A stretch of DNA of 64,000 nt from Endomychus coccineus (taxonomy: Eukaryota > Arthropoda > Insecta > Coleoptera > Endomychidae): assembly GCA_958510875.1 (NCBI GenBank), contig OY294067.1:232219771-232283770 (forward strand). The letters are read 5' to 3'. Below are positions 34,192 through 44,970 of this stretch, one piece after another. The position numbers and the translations under genes were made by a program. The first letter of the stretch is position 1. Every line of letters begins with the position of its first letter. The notes under the pieces are model-generated. The model ran no database searches, had not been told where the DNA came from, and saw nothing but the letters and a program-made list of their open reading frames with translations.

Positions 34192-34541
34192 GTGGATAGG
34201 TACATTATAACACTATAAATACGAAATAATCACCCTCTTCCACTAAAAATATTGTTAAAGTATTGAAGACCCTTCGGCTACCAAGTAGCCATCACCAGAG
34301 TAAACTAAATTAGAAATAAAAATGTGCCTGTTTAAATACTATTTGGGGGGTAATAATGCGAACAAGGGGGTTACTTTCAGCTGGAGATAAATCGAATTTA
34401 ATGTTTCGTTTATAGATTTTCATCCCTTCTAAATTACCTAGTACTGTGTTTTAAAAGTGATAAATTTTCTTGAAAAATGGTGTGACCTTTATTTAAAATA
34501 TGTTCGACTAACGCTGAGTTTTCAAATTATCTTTCTTTATA

Positions 34542-35375
34542 CGAGGGCAAGGTGAAAAATCACTGAAAAATGGAACAAGAAATTATTTATTCCGTCAAAA
34601 CTTATTTTATTTCTCAACATAATCTCCTAATAGTCCGATACACTTCGTCCAACCTTTTTCTAATTTTTCGATCCCTTCCAAATACATAATACGATTCCGG
34701 CAATACTTCAAAATAGGCGTTTGTTTCAGCGACGACCTCACCGTTAGAGCCAAATCTCTTTCCGCCGAGGCATTTCTACAAGTTTGGAAATAGATAAAAA
34801 TTGCAAGGGGTCAAATCTGGAGAATATGTTGGATGACGAACCAATTCGTAGCGAAATTCATGCAATTTCGCCATTGCGACTGCGAACCTGTGCGCCGATG
34901 CTTGTCCTGGTGGATGATCACTTTTTTCATTGCCAAATTCTGCCGCTTTCGCTTGAAATGGGCGCCAAATCGATCCAACAAATACCATGGATTTTAACGA
35001 CGATTTCTGGCGTTGTAACTTCAATTGGACGACCAGAATGTTCGGCGTTCTTTGTGGTCATACTACCACAACGAAAATCAGTAAGCCACTTGTGAATATC
35101 CAATCGAATAATGTTTAACAAGCGATGCTTTGGTTTGCGATATGTTTTTATACCGAAAAAAAGTTTAATCAAGACGCGATATTCACTTTTTTCCGAGTTT
35201 ACAAAAATCTTCAAGGTTGCTTGCTTTCGATGGGTGTCAAAACAGAACTGAATATCATATCATTCCGAAAGTTTTAATGCGTTCAAGTTAAAGATGGTCA
35301 TCGCAAATGCCAAAAGGGATTTTCGATTGTGGCGCCATCTGTTTTATTGTTCAGGGACTTTCTACCTTGCCCTCA
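34542..35375 (-). mobile_element. Internally deleted mariner element
   Basis: TIRs 'cgagggcaaggtgaaaaatc' and the inverse of 'gattt...ctaccttgccctca' are flanked by TA (34540-34541 and 35376-35377). The 834-bp length is well below the usual ~1.3 kb. The transposase on the minus strand is in two pieces: N-terminal helix-turn-helix (35214-34930, including HSGRPIEVTTPEIVVKIHG) and the C-terminal catalytic end (35000-34690) with HRFAVAMAKLHEFRYELVRH and the YSPDLTP box. The middle, including the first catalytic Asp, is deleted. Confidence 0.85.
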
Positions 35376-35803
35376 TATGTGCAAAATATTCTTTAAATCG
35401 AGTTAAATTGTTCCTTCTAGCTTGACTCCCAATCGATTTTGTAAATCCCGGATTTGTCGGAGACGGAAACTTCATCAAACGTGTTGCAAAACAGTTTTTC
35501 AGCTAGTTCTTACATCTATAAACGGGTTGTATAGCAAATGTACAAAACGAGTTATGAAATTTATTAATAATTACTGAAAGATGGTAATATAAGTGAAACT
35601 TTTGAATTTTATTGAACTATTTGAAAGTAGTGGGCTCTAATTTGGTTACTTGGTTGCGTTCTTATATCTTTTTTGTTTATAAATTAAATTATTGATCAAA
35701 GGTTTGTCGTAACCATTGTCCAACGCTATTTGCTGATGTTGTATGCCTTATTTCCCCCAAACAGTATTGAAACAGGCATATTTTGATTTTCAATTTCGTT
35801 TAC

Positions 35804-35848
35804 TCTGATGATGACTACTTGGTAGCCGGAAAATCCCCAGTACTTCAA
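35804..35848 (+). ncRNA. Hammerhead-like motif (PLE family A, copy 3)
   Basis: CUGAUGA exactly matches the consensus. An extra U follows, then a stem II of the form GACUAC/GUAGCC (one mismatch relative to GGCUAC/GUAGCC), GGAAAA, and a stem III with AGUACUU then C as the possible cleavage base. The opposite end of the unit (34270-34305, minus strand) carries a weaker version with CUGGUGA. Confidence 0.4.
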
Positions 35849-36099
35849 AATATTTTTAGTGAATAAGGGTGGTTATTTCTTATTTATAGTATGCACAATT
35901 TGTTTGAAAAAATTTTTTCAGCCAATGACTGACAATTTACTGTGTTCCGCAACGTCGTTAAACGATGTTGATTCAACCGTAGGTACTTGTTGCATTATCA
36001 CCTCAAGTATAGCCTGCATCAGTAAGAGAGTTGCTGAAATCATTCACAAAAGTCAAGAAAAGCATTGAACCTAAAATTGATCCTAGGGTATTCCAATAT

Positions 36100-36760
36100 G
36101 GATCAAATATGATTTAACGAGATTAACACGTGCGATGGGGTGAGCGCTTCTTGATCAGAGGGATTGTTGGAAAGGGGAAAGAGTGGACGAGAGTTGAGGA
36201 TCGCTTCAATCTGAGTGAGGACAGTATAGTATTCTTCGAAGGTAAGGAATGAACTTGCGAGTACGCATTTCAAATGAAATTTTATGGATTTCACGACCAA
36301 TTCCCGTAAGGTGCCAAATTTTGGGGAATGTGGTAGTATGAAATGACACTCTACGCACTCGTTATTTATCTTATTTGATATATCGGATGCCGTTGAATGA
36401 AGAAATGTAGCTAGTTCAGTCAATTCGGAATCAGCTCCGACGAAATAAGTGCCGTTATCGGAATATAGTCGACTAGGCTTTCCACGTTGACTTACAAATC
36501 TTTGGAATGCCGCTATGAAATATTCTGTGGTCAAATCTGAAACTAGCGCCAAATGAATGGCCTTAATGGTAAAGCAGATGAAAATATTTAATAGTTTTGC
36601 ATCCACGTCCCTTTCTATCACTAATATGAATGGGGTCAGCATAATTCACGCCCGTTACGAAGAATGATGGTTGTGGAGTAACACGCTAGGATGGCAAGGA
36701 ACCTATTATTCCATTTCCATAACTAGAGTGAACGCGAAAACATTTTATAGACTTGTGGCA
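36100..36760 (-). pseudogene. BEL/Pao integrase core remnant
   Basis: Minus strand: about 36680-36590 reads FFVTGVNYADPIHI and DRKGRGCK, the region before the integrase core ('PF...GVDYAGP...RGRK'). The main frame 36642-36103 has CFTIKAIHLALVSDLTTEYF (first catalytic Asp region), SDNGTYFVGA (second Asp) and IEAILNSRPLFPLS (Glu). The conserved 'HFGGLWE' is degraded to 'KFGTLRE'. A frameshift separates the two pieces. Integrase would insert the reverse-transcribed DNA. No LTRs were found near it. Confidence 0.85.
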
Positions 36761-37019
36761 TATGTCTTTGGCAAACGTTTTTTTCCACCAATAGGCCAAT
36801 AGCGTTCCCTAATGGAGGAAAGTTTGAGCTGAGGTTCAGCATACATCAAAGTTCATGCTGAAATATGTATTTCGCCAGTGTGTGCTTTGAGGACAAAATA
36901 ATAGGACGCTAATTTGAATAAGGAAAACTAGAGTTTTGTAACCTACCACCCACTCTCCGGGAGGACCATAGATGAGGTATACAGGCTCGGTATCGCTCTC
37001 TGAATGATAACAATGATAA

Positions 37020-37330
37020 CGGAAATGATTCACTTTCAAAACAGTCTATGGTCTTGTTGACGAATTTAATCAACTCATCTGAGGTGCACTTCCCTTTTGT
37101 AAAGCCAAATTGATTTTCATCAAACAGATGATTGAATTCGAAGCAATTGGAAATTTGATTACATAAAATTCTTTCATAAACTTTTGCAATAGCAATATCG
37201 GCCTATAATTTGAAAGAGTCTTTTTATCATCTTTTTTATGGAGTGGAATAACTTTAGTATTCTTCAGGATGTCTGGAAGTAGAGAAGCTTTTATACATAT
37301 GTTTATTAGATGTGTTATAGGGTGTACCAA
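37020..37330 (-). pseudogene. LINE reverse transcriptase N-terminal palm fragment
   Basis: The frame reads HPITHLINICIKASLLPDIL, then KNTKVIPLHKKDDKKTLSNY and RPI. 'P..LK...V.P..KK.D....NYRPISLL' is the RT motif before the palm of Jockey/CR1-type LINEs. It is followed in other frames by 'CFEFNHLFDENQFGFTKG'-like sequence. It is truncated on both sides. Confidence 0.75.
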
Positions 37331-37334
37331 GATA

Positions 37335-40070
37335 TTTTGTAATAATCTGACGGATTATTACTTTTTGTTTTTGAGGTCCTTAAATATTTTGATTTAATTC
37401 AAATTGAAAGTTTTATGAATCATTATATCTAGAGATAAACATACGATATGTTAGATATGTCTATAGGCGACTGTAATCTGATGCCCCATTTCCTGTAGCA
37501 ATGACTCCATGCTTAACAAACGTAGCAAAGTACGCGGTCAATGGTACTTGTTTTTTCCTGAGTCAGGAGAAGTATAAGTGGAGTTGAGACAAGCTGCCAT
37601 GTACGATTATTTCGCCTAGCTAGATTCCTATTGACTGCTTGTATAACTTATGGGTGGGCCATGCTCCCGGTATTCTAACATTTTTTCTAAGCTTGGCGCG
37701 TGAGGTGGCCTACCCGCCTCAATGATTTCATGAAAACTAATCACTTTGAGAAAAACGGGGAGTCATTCACCATCTACTCAGAGTTCTTCACCATCTACTT
37801 TTTCGGTAAGTCCAGCTTGCTTTATGTCCACAGGGATGCTCCAATGTTGCATTAAGTCAAGTCATGTATGAATCAAATCAATTAATATCATGTTGTCAAG
37901 ATTTAAACAAACGAAATTCCAGAAATTTATAGAGATTAAATTAATTTATCATTTTGTGTTCATCGCAACAAGGGATATGCATCCGTAGGGCTAAAGCAGC
38001 GCTGGACTTGTTCGCGTCTTCCGTGTCTCACGTAAAGTGTTTGTTCCCTCATTTAAAATCATTTTGTGACAATTTCCAATCATACCAAATTTATTCCGAT
38101 GTAGAAATCGAGTGTTTAAATCCTGTGTACGTTATTTCTACAAGGGGTTCGAGAGTGTTATTATCTTAGACCAACAGGGTGAGTGCATTTTGATTGCTAA
38201 AGTATAACTGTTTTATTAACTTCAACCTCGGAATCGACGATATAATATAATGTGGTTATTGAATCTTCAGACCATGCTCCGCCCGCCAATGTTTATTTTG
38301 TTAATTTATGTTTTTTCAGCCATTTAGGCTATTTTGAATGTTCTACACAAATTCCGCTTATCGGAGATCATTTAGGTGATATGATCGAGTATCAGGTCGC
38401 TAGGCTTATCCCAGGTTACCAGAAAGAGAAGAATCCTTCAATTTCAGGTATTAGCTATCAATCATCGACGTGATCGAGCACGAAATCGATCACTGTTCTG
38501 TGTGTGCCAACTAGTCTTTCATTCGATTCAAACTCTCCAGAGATCCTAGGCAGGAACTCGCTCGCTGGCGAAAGGGGTAGAACTAGCGACATTGGTAACG
38601 GTTTCACAGGTTCCCATTTTGGGAGAACCTGAAGTTGACGTCTATAAATTTATGCATCATTCCCATAACTAAATTTTGGATTAATTTTATAATCGTTTGT
38701 CGTTTGTTGTAATGTACCAAATTTGTTGACTTTTATTCAATATATATTTATCATTTTATTTGATTAACGAGTTTGAGTGGTAATTCCTAATCACCTCTCA
38801 GCAAATACGACCTTCAGAATTTACGCTTGAATAGATATAAAGATATAAGTATAAGTAATTGTACGAGGCGGTCCCTTGAAAGAGATCAAGGCATCGTTGT
38901 CAAAAACAGCTTCTAGGTGGGCTGAAATATACACCTAGTGGTGGCAGCTTTAAGGAACCTCAAGGGTACACGGTTCAACTAAGATCTCTGATACCCGAAC
39001 AGGTTTCAACAAACAATTTTCAACTTCATATAACACGTCGATGAGGTATTAACGCTACCTGAAATAACACCCAGCCGACTGTTACAAGTTCAAGTGTTAC
39101 TAGCAATGAGATAGGATTCCGAACCTATTCACTAATCTGGAAATATAAATCTGGAGTAATTTCAGTCCAGATTTATTTTTATTATTTCAAATCAATACGC
39201 TCGGCTCACCGTTACAATTTACATTATTCTCTAATAAGTCTTCCCAGTTTCGAGCAACTATTTTTTAGTGACATTATCGTATCTCTTATACTATCAACCA
39301 GTTTCCGAAAATGTAAGCCGCAAAGGTAATGTTATTCCAGTCGGTTGAAGTTTTGGAGTTTTCATTTAACGTCATTCCGCATTTCTAAATGCGTATCGTT
39401 ATTTGATTCTATAAGACTTCCGCAAATTCTCCAGTATTCAGATTCTTCCTTGCTAAGCATATCTTTCAAAATTTTTTTATTAGTTTGGCATATATTCTAA
39501 TTTCTCAGAGATTCTAATCAACTGGTTTCTTCCCGTTCAAATCGTTCTTTCTGGAAATGATGCAATATAGCAATCGACAATATTTTGATGAAATATCTCA
39601 AAAGTAGTGTTTGTTATGAAATAGTTGTTTTTCAAAATCCCCAGTTCTGGTTACGTCAGTTAAGAATAAGAATATTGGTAGTCGTATTAATATAGTTCCT
39701 GAATGATTTAAGAAACAATCTTATGATTTGTGAACTTTTGTAAAGCAAAATTGATATATTTTCTTCGCTTTCGGAACATAGACAAGCCCTAATGAATAGA
39801 AAATTCTTACTGTGAGTCATCAATGTTATTTGATCGTTGTAAGCCCTGACTATCGCTTCCCTCATTTCACGTAATTTAGAGAAGCCTACGGTGGTCTTCT
39901 AAATAGCCTATACTCACTTTCTTATGGGAGGGACATAGGTTCGATTCCCCGTCAAGTTTTTACACATTATTTTTTTATGGAATCCCAAGTAAATAATGAA
40001 TGTAAGAGAATCAGAAGGAATGAATATATGAAATATACTAATTTATCTAACGTTGGCTCTTGCCAGATAA
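37335..40070. other. Long stretch without recognised genes
   Basis: Open frames at 37954-38169 and 38252-38473 have a less biased composition (37954: RRAKAALDLFASSVSHVKC) and might be retroelement Gag or exon remnants, but I cannot assign them. At about 39930-39952 'ataggttcgattccccgtc' resembles a tRNA T-arm (pol III B box), with no foldable tRNA around it. Confidence 0.35.
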
Positions 40071-40180
40071 CAATGATGAGGTATTTCTAGTCCAGATCGA
40101 TTATAACATCACGAACCTATAGTTACAGACAGCTGTTTCGCTTTTCCCAGAGCTCACCAGTGGAACGAGCCAGTTTGTAA

Positions 40181-41679
40181 GATTCCACGTCAATTCATCG
40201 GGCGACAATTCAGCGCACGACAACTCAGAGCCGACAATTCAGCGCACGACAACTCAATTGCAAAGGCAATTTACTGCTTTCATGATTCTCTAATATTGGA
40301 CCTTCCTAACTTCTTCTAAATAACAATTTTATTTTCAAAATGTGCATATATCCAGCTCTTCACAAACATGTTGGTATTTCCAAAGGGAATTGTTCATAAT
40401 ACGGAAAAAGTTCAATGCTTATTCTTAAATGACTGGAAAAACACATCCTTATTTAGGTAATGTGTATTAACGATGGTTCTTCTTCGAAGACTAAAGCCTT
40501 CATCAATAGGAATGAATTGAGTTCCAAGGAGTAGTTGATTTAGTTTTATCGTTTGGTGTTGTCCTAAAATCAAATTATTCCGAAGATGGTGTTACAGTTT
40601 GTAGAGAGTGAGAGAGGTCGGTAAATGCTAGTTAAGAACGGATATATTTATTCGCAAGAAAGAATAAGTGGGGAAAAGATTATTTGGGAGTGTTCCCTTT
40701 ACCATAAGCGCGGCGATGCGCTGGCCGTGTGCATACATTGGGAGAAAAAATTGTGAAAACTACGGTCCACAACTACGTCCCAGAATCCGCTGATATAGAA
40801 GCAACAAAAGTACTAGACAAAATGAAGCGTCTAGCTGCACAAGGGTAGATTGAGTACTCAACTGATTGTAGCTGCAACATCAGAAGGTATTTTGGCGACT
40901 GCAGCTACTGCATTGCCACAAGTATCGGCAATGAAAAGAACAATACAGCATACACGAGAAAGAAAAGAAGACATGTCTGCAAACCCGAATTCTCTGCTTT
41001 AATTAACAATTCCAAAAGCATATGCACAGACAAGCAGTGGCGATCAATTTTTGTTATACGACAGTGGTCCGTTGGGAGACCGCATATTATTGTTTACGAT
41101 GAGGAAAAACATAGAATACATGATGGAGTGCGAACATTGGTATGCAGATGGAACATTTTCAACATCTCCAAATATGTTTACCCAGGTTTACACAATTCAT
41201 GGTGCAAAACATTCCAACAGCTTACGCTTTGCTGCCAAATAAAACATAAGATAAATATAGACGACTGTATGCTGCCACTATAAACTTTGAAACAAAAACT
41301 TCAACCAACATCGGTATTGATGGATTTTAAAAAGACAGACATGAATGCCGTGAGAAGTGAACTTCCTAGTGCACAAATACGTGGGTGTTTTTTTTTACTT
41401 CAGCCAGTGTATCTGGGGACAGATCCAGAATAATGAATTGCAGAGACAATATGTTGAGGAATTAGAATTTTCTACAAATTTGAGACTTCTTGCGGCATTG
41501 GCTTATGTTCCTGAAGATGAAATATAGAATGCTTTTATAGTACTATTAGAAAGTGAATTCTACACGTTGCAATGAATTGTCTCGCTTGAAATTGTCGTAG
41601 CGATGAATCGTCGTGCGATGAATTGTCGGCTTGGAGTTGTCGTGCGATGCATTGTCGTATGACGAATTGACGGGACTCC
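40181..41679 (+). mobile_element. MULE transposon, 9-bp TSD
   Basis: The flanks agtttgtaa (40172-40180) and agtttgcaa (41680-41688) form a 9-bp duplication with one mismatch, the size typical of MULEs. The TIRs begin 'gattccacgtcaattcatc' and contain tandem subunits of the type 'cgacaattcagcgcacgac', repeated on both ends. The interior holds a decayed MULE transposase on the plus strand. Confidence 0.8.
40690..41565 (+). pseudogene. MULE transposase remnant with FLYWCH-type N-terminus
   Basis: In order: YHKRGDALAVCIHW and TTVHNHVPESADIEA-like segments (end of a FLYWCH zinc finger); ATSEGILATAATALPQVSAM, then KRTIQHTRERK; and the frame 41051-41242 with LLYDSGPLGDRILLFTMRKN, then WYADGTFSTSPNMFTQVYTI and HG, the MULE core with catalytic Asp in 'ADGTF'. 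Further frames read AVRSELPSAQIRGCFF, the second Asp/Cys region, up to about 41565. Several stops and frameshifts show it is dead. Confidence 0.75.
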
Positions 41680-42325
41680 AGTTTGCAACATTACTGGAGG
41701 ATCTCAGTTGAAGGTAGTCATAACCAGCCCCCCACGTGTTCAAAGATGAAAAAATCTCACGTCACCTATGAACAGTACCACTAAGAAATCAAGCATTGTA
41801 CCACAATGACAAATTTCTCGAACTTCACAAGAGTTACGGGAATGTGAGACTACCTGAGCGCGCCAGATGGCAACACCAAACCAAACCAATGTAAGAGATT
41901 CAGAAACAAATCAATATTTATCTGAACTAGAAAGACCGTATCATTGTTACTGGGAAGAAGCAACATGAGATAAATGGGTATATCTTATATATTAATTTCT
42001 TTCTGATTCTGTTACCTTGGATTGGTTTGGTGTCGCCATCTGGCGCACTCAAGTATACTCACATTCACAGCGTAACTTTTGTGAAGTTCAAGAAATCTGT
42101 CATTGTGCTTGTTTTCTTAGTGAGACATCTGTCCATTGGTGGCGTGAGATTTTTTAGTCTTCTGACCTCGTGGAAGGTATAACTACCTTCAACGATCCTT
42201 CAGTAACGTTGCAAACTTACTCGTTCCACTGATGAGCTCTATGAGAAGAGCGAAACAGCTGTCTGGAACTATGAGTTTGTGACCTCACTGATCGATCTGG
42301 ATTAGAAAGACCTTATCATAAGTAT

Positions 42326-42725
42326 ATAATGCTTTTCATTATATTATGCTTATACTATATTCACGTTAAGAATGATAAGATGTCATAGTTGGTTACTTTT
42401 GCAACCAATTCATTACAACAATTTCCCTATGTAAGTGCCGCGCTACTTTCGTCAAACCAGGTAGATTTCATTTTTACAATTGGCAACACATTACAGAGTT
42501 GCCCATATAAATTTTACATTTTTTGATTTGACTTGAAAATTCATATATTTGTTGTGAATCTGAATTTAAGTGGAATTAAACTTCAAAAGTACATAAACAG
42601 TTCTTCCCGGGGCTGGAATTTTACATTCTACGTACATTTGTAGTGTGCTGTGGAAATTGCGAAACGTGTACTTAAATATTTGTACATCAGTATTTCAAAC
42701 TGGAAAATGAATGTGTAAATACGTC
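42326..42725. other. AT-rich stretch, no gene recognised
   Basis: No motif or repeat partner was found. It could be an upstream intron or decayed 5' part of the transposase-derived fragment that starts at 42731. Confidence 0.35.
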
Positions 42726-42730
42726 TATTT

Positions 42731-43060
42731 GTTTATCTCGACGGGACATGGATCTTCAAACATGGTACTGTCGGTCATTCCTGGCAAGATTCTAGCACTA
42801 AAACTGTGAAAACGATGAATATTGGTGCAGCAGCGTGTATCGTACTGCATGCTGGTTGTACAGCAGGTTTTATTCCTAGTCCAGAACTAATATTTTCTTC
42901 AAAAACAAAGGATGTCGATCATTATGGTGAAGTGTATTGAAACAACTTCCTAAATTGGTTTAAATTTCAATTTTTAGTGAATTTAGAAAAATCCTCACCA
43001 TCGTTGTCGATATTGAATAAGCTGGCAACAAATATTTCCAAGAAATATGATATAGAATAA
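42731..43060 (+). pseudogene. Catalytic-region fragment of a transposase-derived family (locus 1)
   Basis: The frame reads VYLDGTWIFKHGTVGHSWQD, then SSTKTVK, IVLHAGCTAGFIPSPELIFS and SKTKDVDHYGEVY. After an in-frame TGA (42938) it continues NNFLNWFKFQFLVNLEKSSP. 'YLDETW' with the catalytic Asp, 'HAGG..GF.PN..L.F.S....DYH.EM....F..WF...LLPNL' is a DDE region of the Tc1/mariner superfamily found in many arthropod proteins with N-terminal helix-turn-helix. Glu is replaced by Gly here. Two relatives lie at 50.1-50.8 and 58.1-59.4 kb. No TIRs were seen. Confidence 0.6.
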
Positions 43061-43589
43061 AGGTTAAGTAGGAATAATATATTTAAGCCAATGTTGTTGA
43101 TCTTAGAAAAATAAATAAGGCACAACCATTATATGTAGCAGATAATTATGTTACCTGGAATATATGGTACCCTCTTATCATTATATGTTTAATCCCATTT
43201 GACACTTCAAGTTGGCACAGATGGTAGTTCGGCGGAAAAATCAGTGGCTATGTGAAAAGATGGTAGGAAAACCAACACTAGAAATATGGGAGAAGACTAT
43301 TCAACATACTAGCAAAGTGAAAAATTATGTGTTATTGTTAATGTGCTTTGTTTGAAGGAACTATAAGTGTTTAAGGCAGTGGAGTAATATTCATTATTTT
43401 AATGTGCTAGTGTGATTACCTCGAATTAAAACAGGAGTTTAAACAGGAGTTTTAATACTCACAACAGCAAATTTAATACAAATAAATCATATCGATTTAA
43501 AGCTATACTCTTCCTCTTCTGAAGTTCAATTTTTATTATACCTGTAGTTGAAACTAATAGTTATCAGAAGTCTTATTTCTTATATATCA

Positions 43590-44640
43590 TAGGCGCCTGC
43601 TAGACAAATTAGAAAAGATTGATATTCGAGGAAACGTCTTGAAACTTTTTGAAAGCTATCTGCTGTACTAAAAGCAATTATTAACAAATGATAAAATTAG
43701 CGGTGAAAGCATGGTTACTTGTGGCGTGCCACAAGGAATGGTTACTTGTGGCGTGCCACAAGGAACAGTTCTGGGGCCTATACTATTCATCATATATTCA
43801 AACGACCTACTAACGACAAATTCCAGTAGTACTATAATTTCATTCGACGACGGCACTGTCTTGATCTATACAGGAAAAACTTGGATGGAGGTGAGAGAAA
43901 CTGCCACAAATGACCTGGAAGTCGTTTCAAATAGGTTCATTGGGAATAGTTTGTCTATAAAACATTCCAAACCTAAAGTTATACCGTTTACCTCTTACGA
44001 AAAATACTCACCTGTATATGAAACTATAGAAATAATTAATATACCAATACCTTTTACTAATTCAGTAAAATACCTCGGTATTGAAATTGACTAATTTCTG
44101 AAATGGGACAATCACGTCAAATCAGTTGTCAATAAACTTCGCAAACTTATATACAAAGTCAAACAAATGAGCTTCTTACCCTTAAAACACTCAAAAATAT
44201 TATACTTTTCATTGGCTGAGTCCATTATACATTACGGTATAATAGGTTCGGGCGGAATAAGGATATCAAAGCTGAAACCACTGGAAGTCATTCAGAACGA
44301 ATTCTAAGAATCATTTTCAAAAAATTCTGACAATACCCTTCTGACCTTCTGTACAGCGAAGCTCAATTCTGGACTTGAAACCACTTTATTTTAAAATCTT
44401 TCTACTCTTCACATATAATAGACTTTCGACTACTGTAATTGATCATCGATACCAAACTAGGAGAAGCATAGCTGCATATGAAATATTACCACGGTCTCAC
44501 AAGTCCATTGGCCAAAAAAGTTTTGTTTATATTGCCCCAAGGCTGATAAACTCGCTACCTAGCTCTTTAAAAACTATTAACTCCAAAAATCTCTACAAGA
44601 AGAAGGTGAAAGCCTGAATTTGGTCTACGAACAGAAACTT
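43590..44640 (+). pseudogene. LINE reverse transcriptase C-terminal half
   Basis: The fragment contains VPQGTVLGPILFIIYSNDLL, a decayed active site (FDDGT instead of FADDT), LSIKHSKPKVIPF, SVKYLGIEID followed by a stop and FLKWDNHVKSVVNKL, then IIHYGIIGSGG and, after a frameshift, the C-terminus SFVYIAPRLINSLPSSLKTI. This is a Jockey/CR1-type RT. An exact 27-bp tandem duplication (43711-43737 and 43738-43764) doubles the nine-residue segment ending in PQG. Stops near 43671, 44092 and 44306 show it is dead. AT-rich 3' sequence follows to about 44790. Confidence 0.85.
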
Positions 44641-44970
44641 TTTTCACACTTTAATTGATTCTTGATATCTGTTTGTATTGTCCTAAGTATTCCTATTTTT
44701 TTCACTCTGTGCAAAATATATTACTATATATATATACTATACTACTTTCATGTTTTTGCGATTTACCTGAGGAAATAAATAAACATCGATTTTGCTAAGA
44801 ATAAATTATCCTAGAAGATAAGCTCACCATCTCCACTTCATTAGAAACTGTCTTCATAGAGTATGAAATTCCCTTCGCCAAGTTCTCCGAGAGCTTTTTT
44901 GGGATATACGAGTACCATCTCTTTTTTACCTTAAATCTGTTGGCTATACCGAAATAACTTAGATTGTATA

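Larger units (their letters stand above)
34225..35890. mobile_element. Foldback PLE remnant (family A, copy 3) with nested mariner
   Basis: The left end 'cactaaaaatattgttaaag' and 'ggctaccaagtagccatcac' are inverted at the right end around 35800-35880. The GIY-YIG-side sequence ('tattcttccttatatagg' in copy 1) is split by a mariner at its TA (34542-35375). The flanks join up to match copy 1 when the mariner is removed. Confidence 0.6.
40074..42325. repeat. Foldback repeat with ~350-bp arms, interrupted by a MULE
   Basis: The outer ends 'tttctagtccagatcgat' (about 40085) and the inverse near 42305 begin arms that match inward through 'cagacagctgtttcgct', 'agctc', 'tggaacgag', 'aaaatctcac' and 'gcgccagatggc'. 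The left arm is 40074-40180 plus 41680-41900. The right arm is 42010-42325, inverted. A further terminal motif, 'ctagaaagaccgtatca', occurs near 41930, suggesting two nested or partial copies. Confidence 0.65.

Noticed and set aside
34784..35095. Plus-strand frame of 103 residues
   Set aside because: It is antisense to the two mariner transposase pieces.
39890..39965. tRNA gene at 'ggttcgattcc'
   Set aside because: No cloverleaf could be folded from the surrounding 80 bp.
43668..43856. Minus-strand frame with repeated TVPCGTPQVTIPCGTPQVT
   Set aside because: It is the antisense reading of the 27-bp duplication in the LINE RT on the plus strand.
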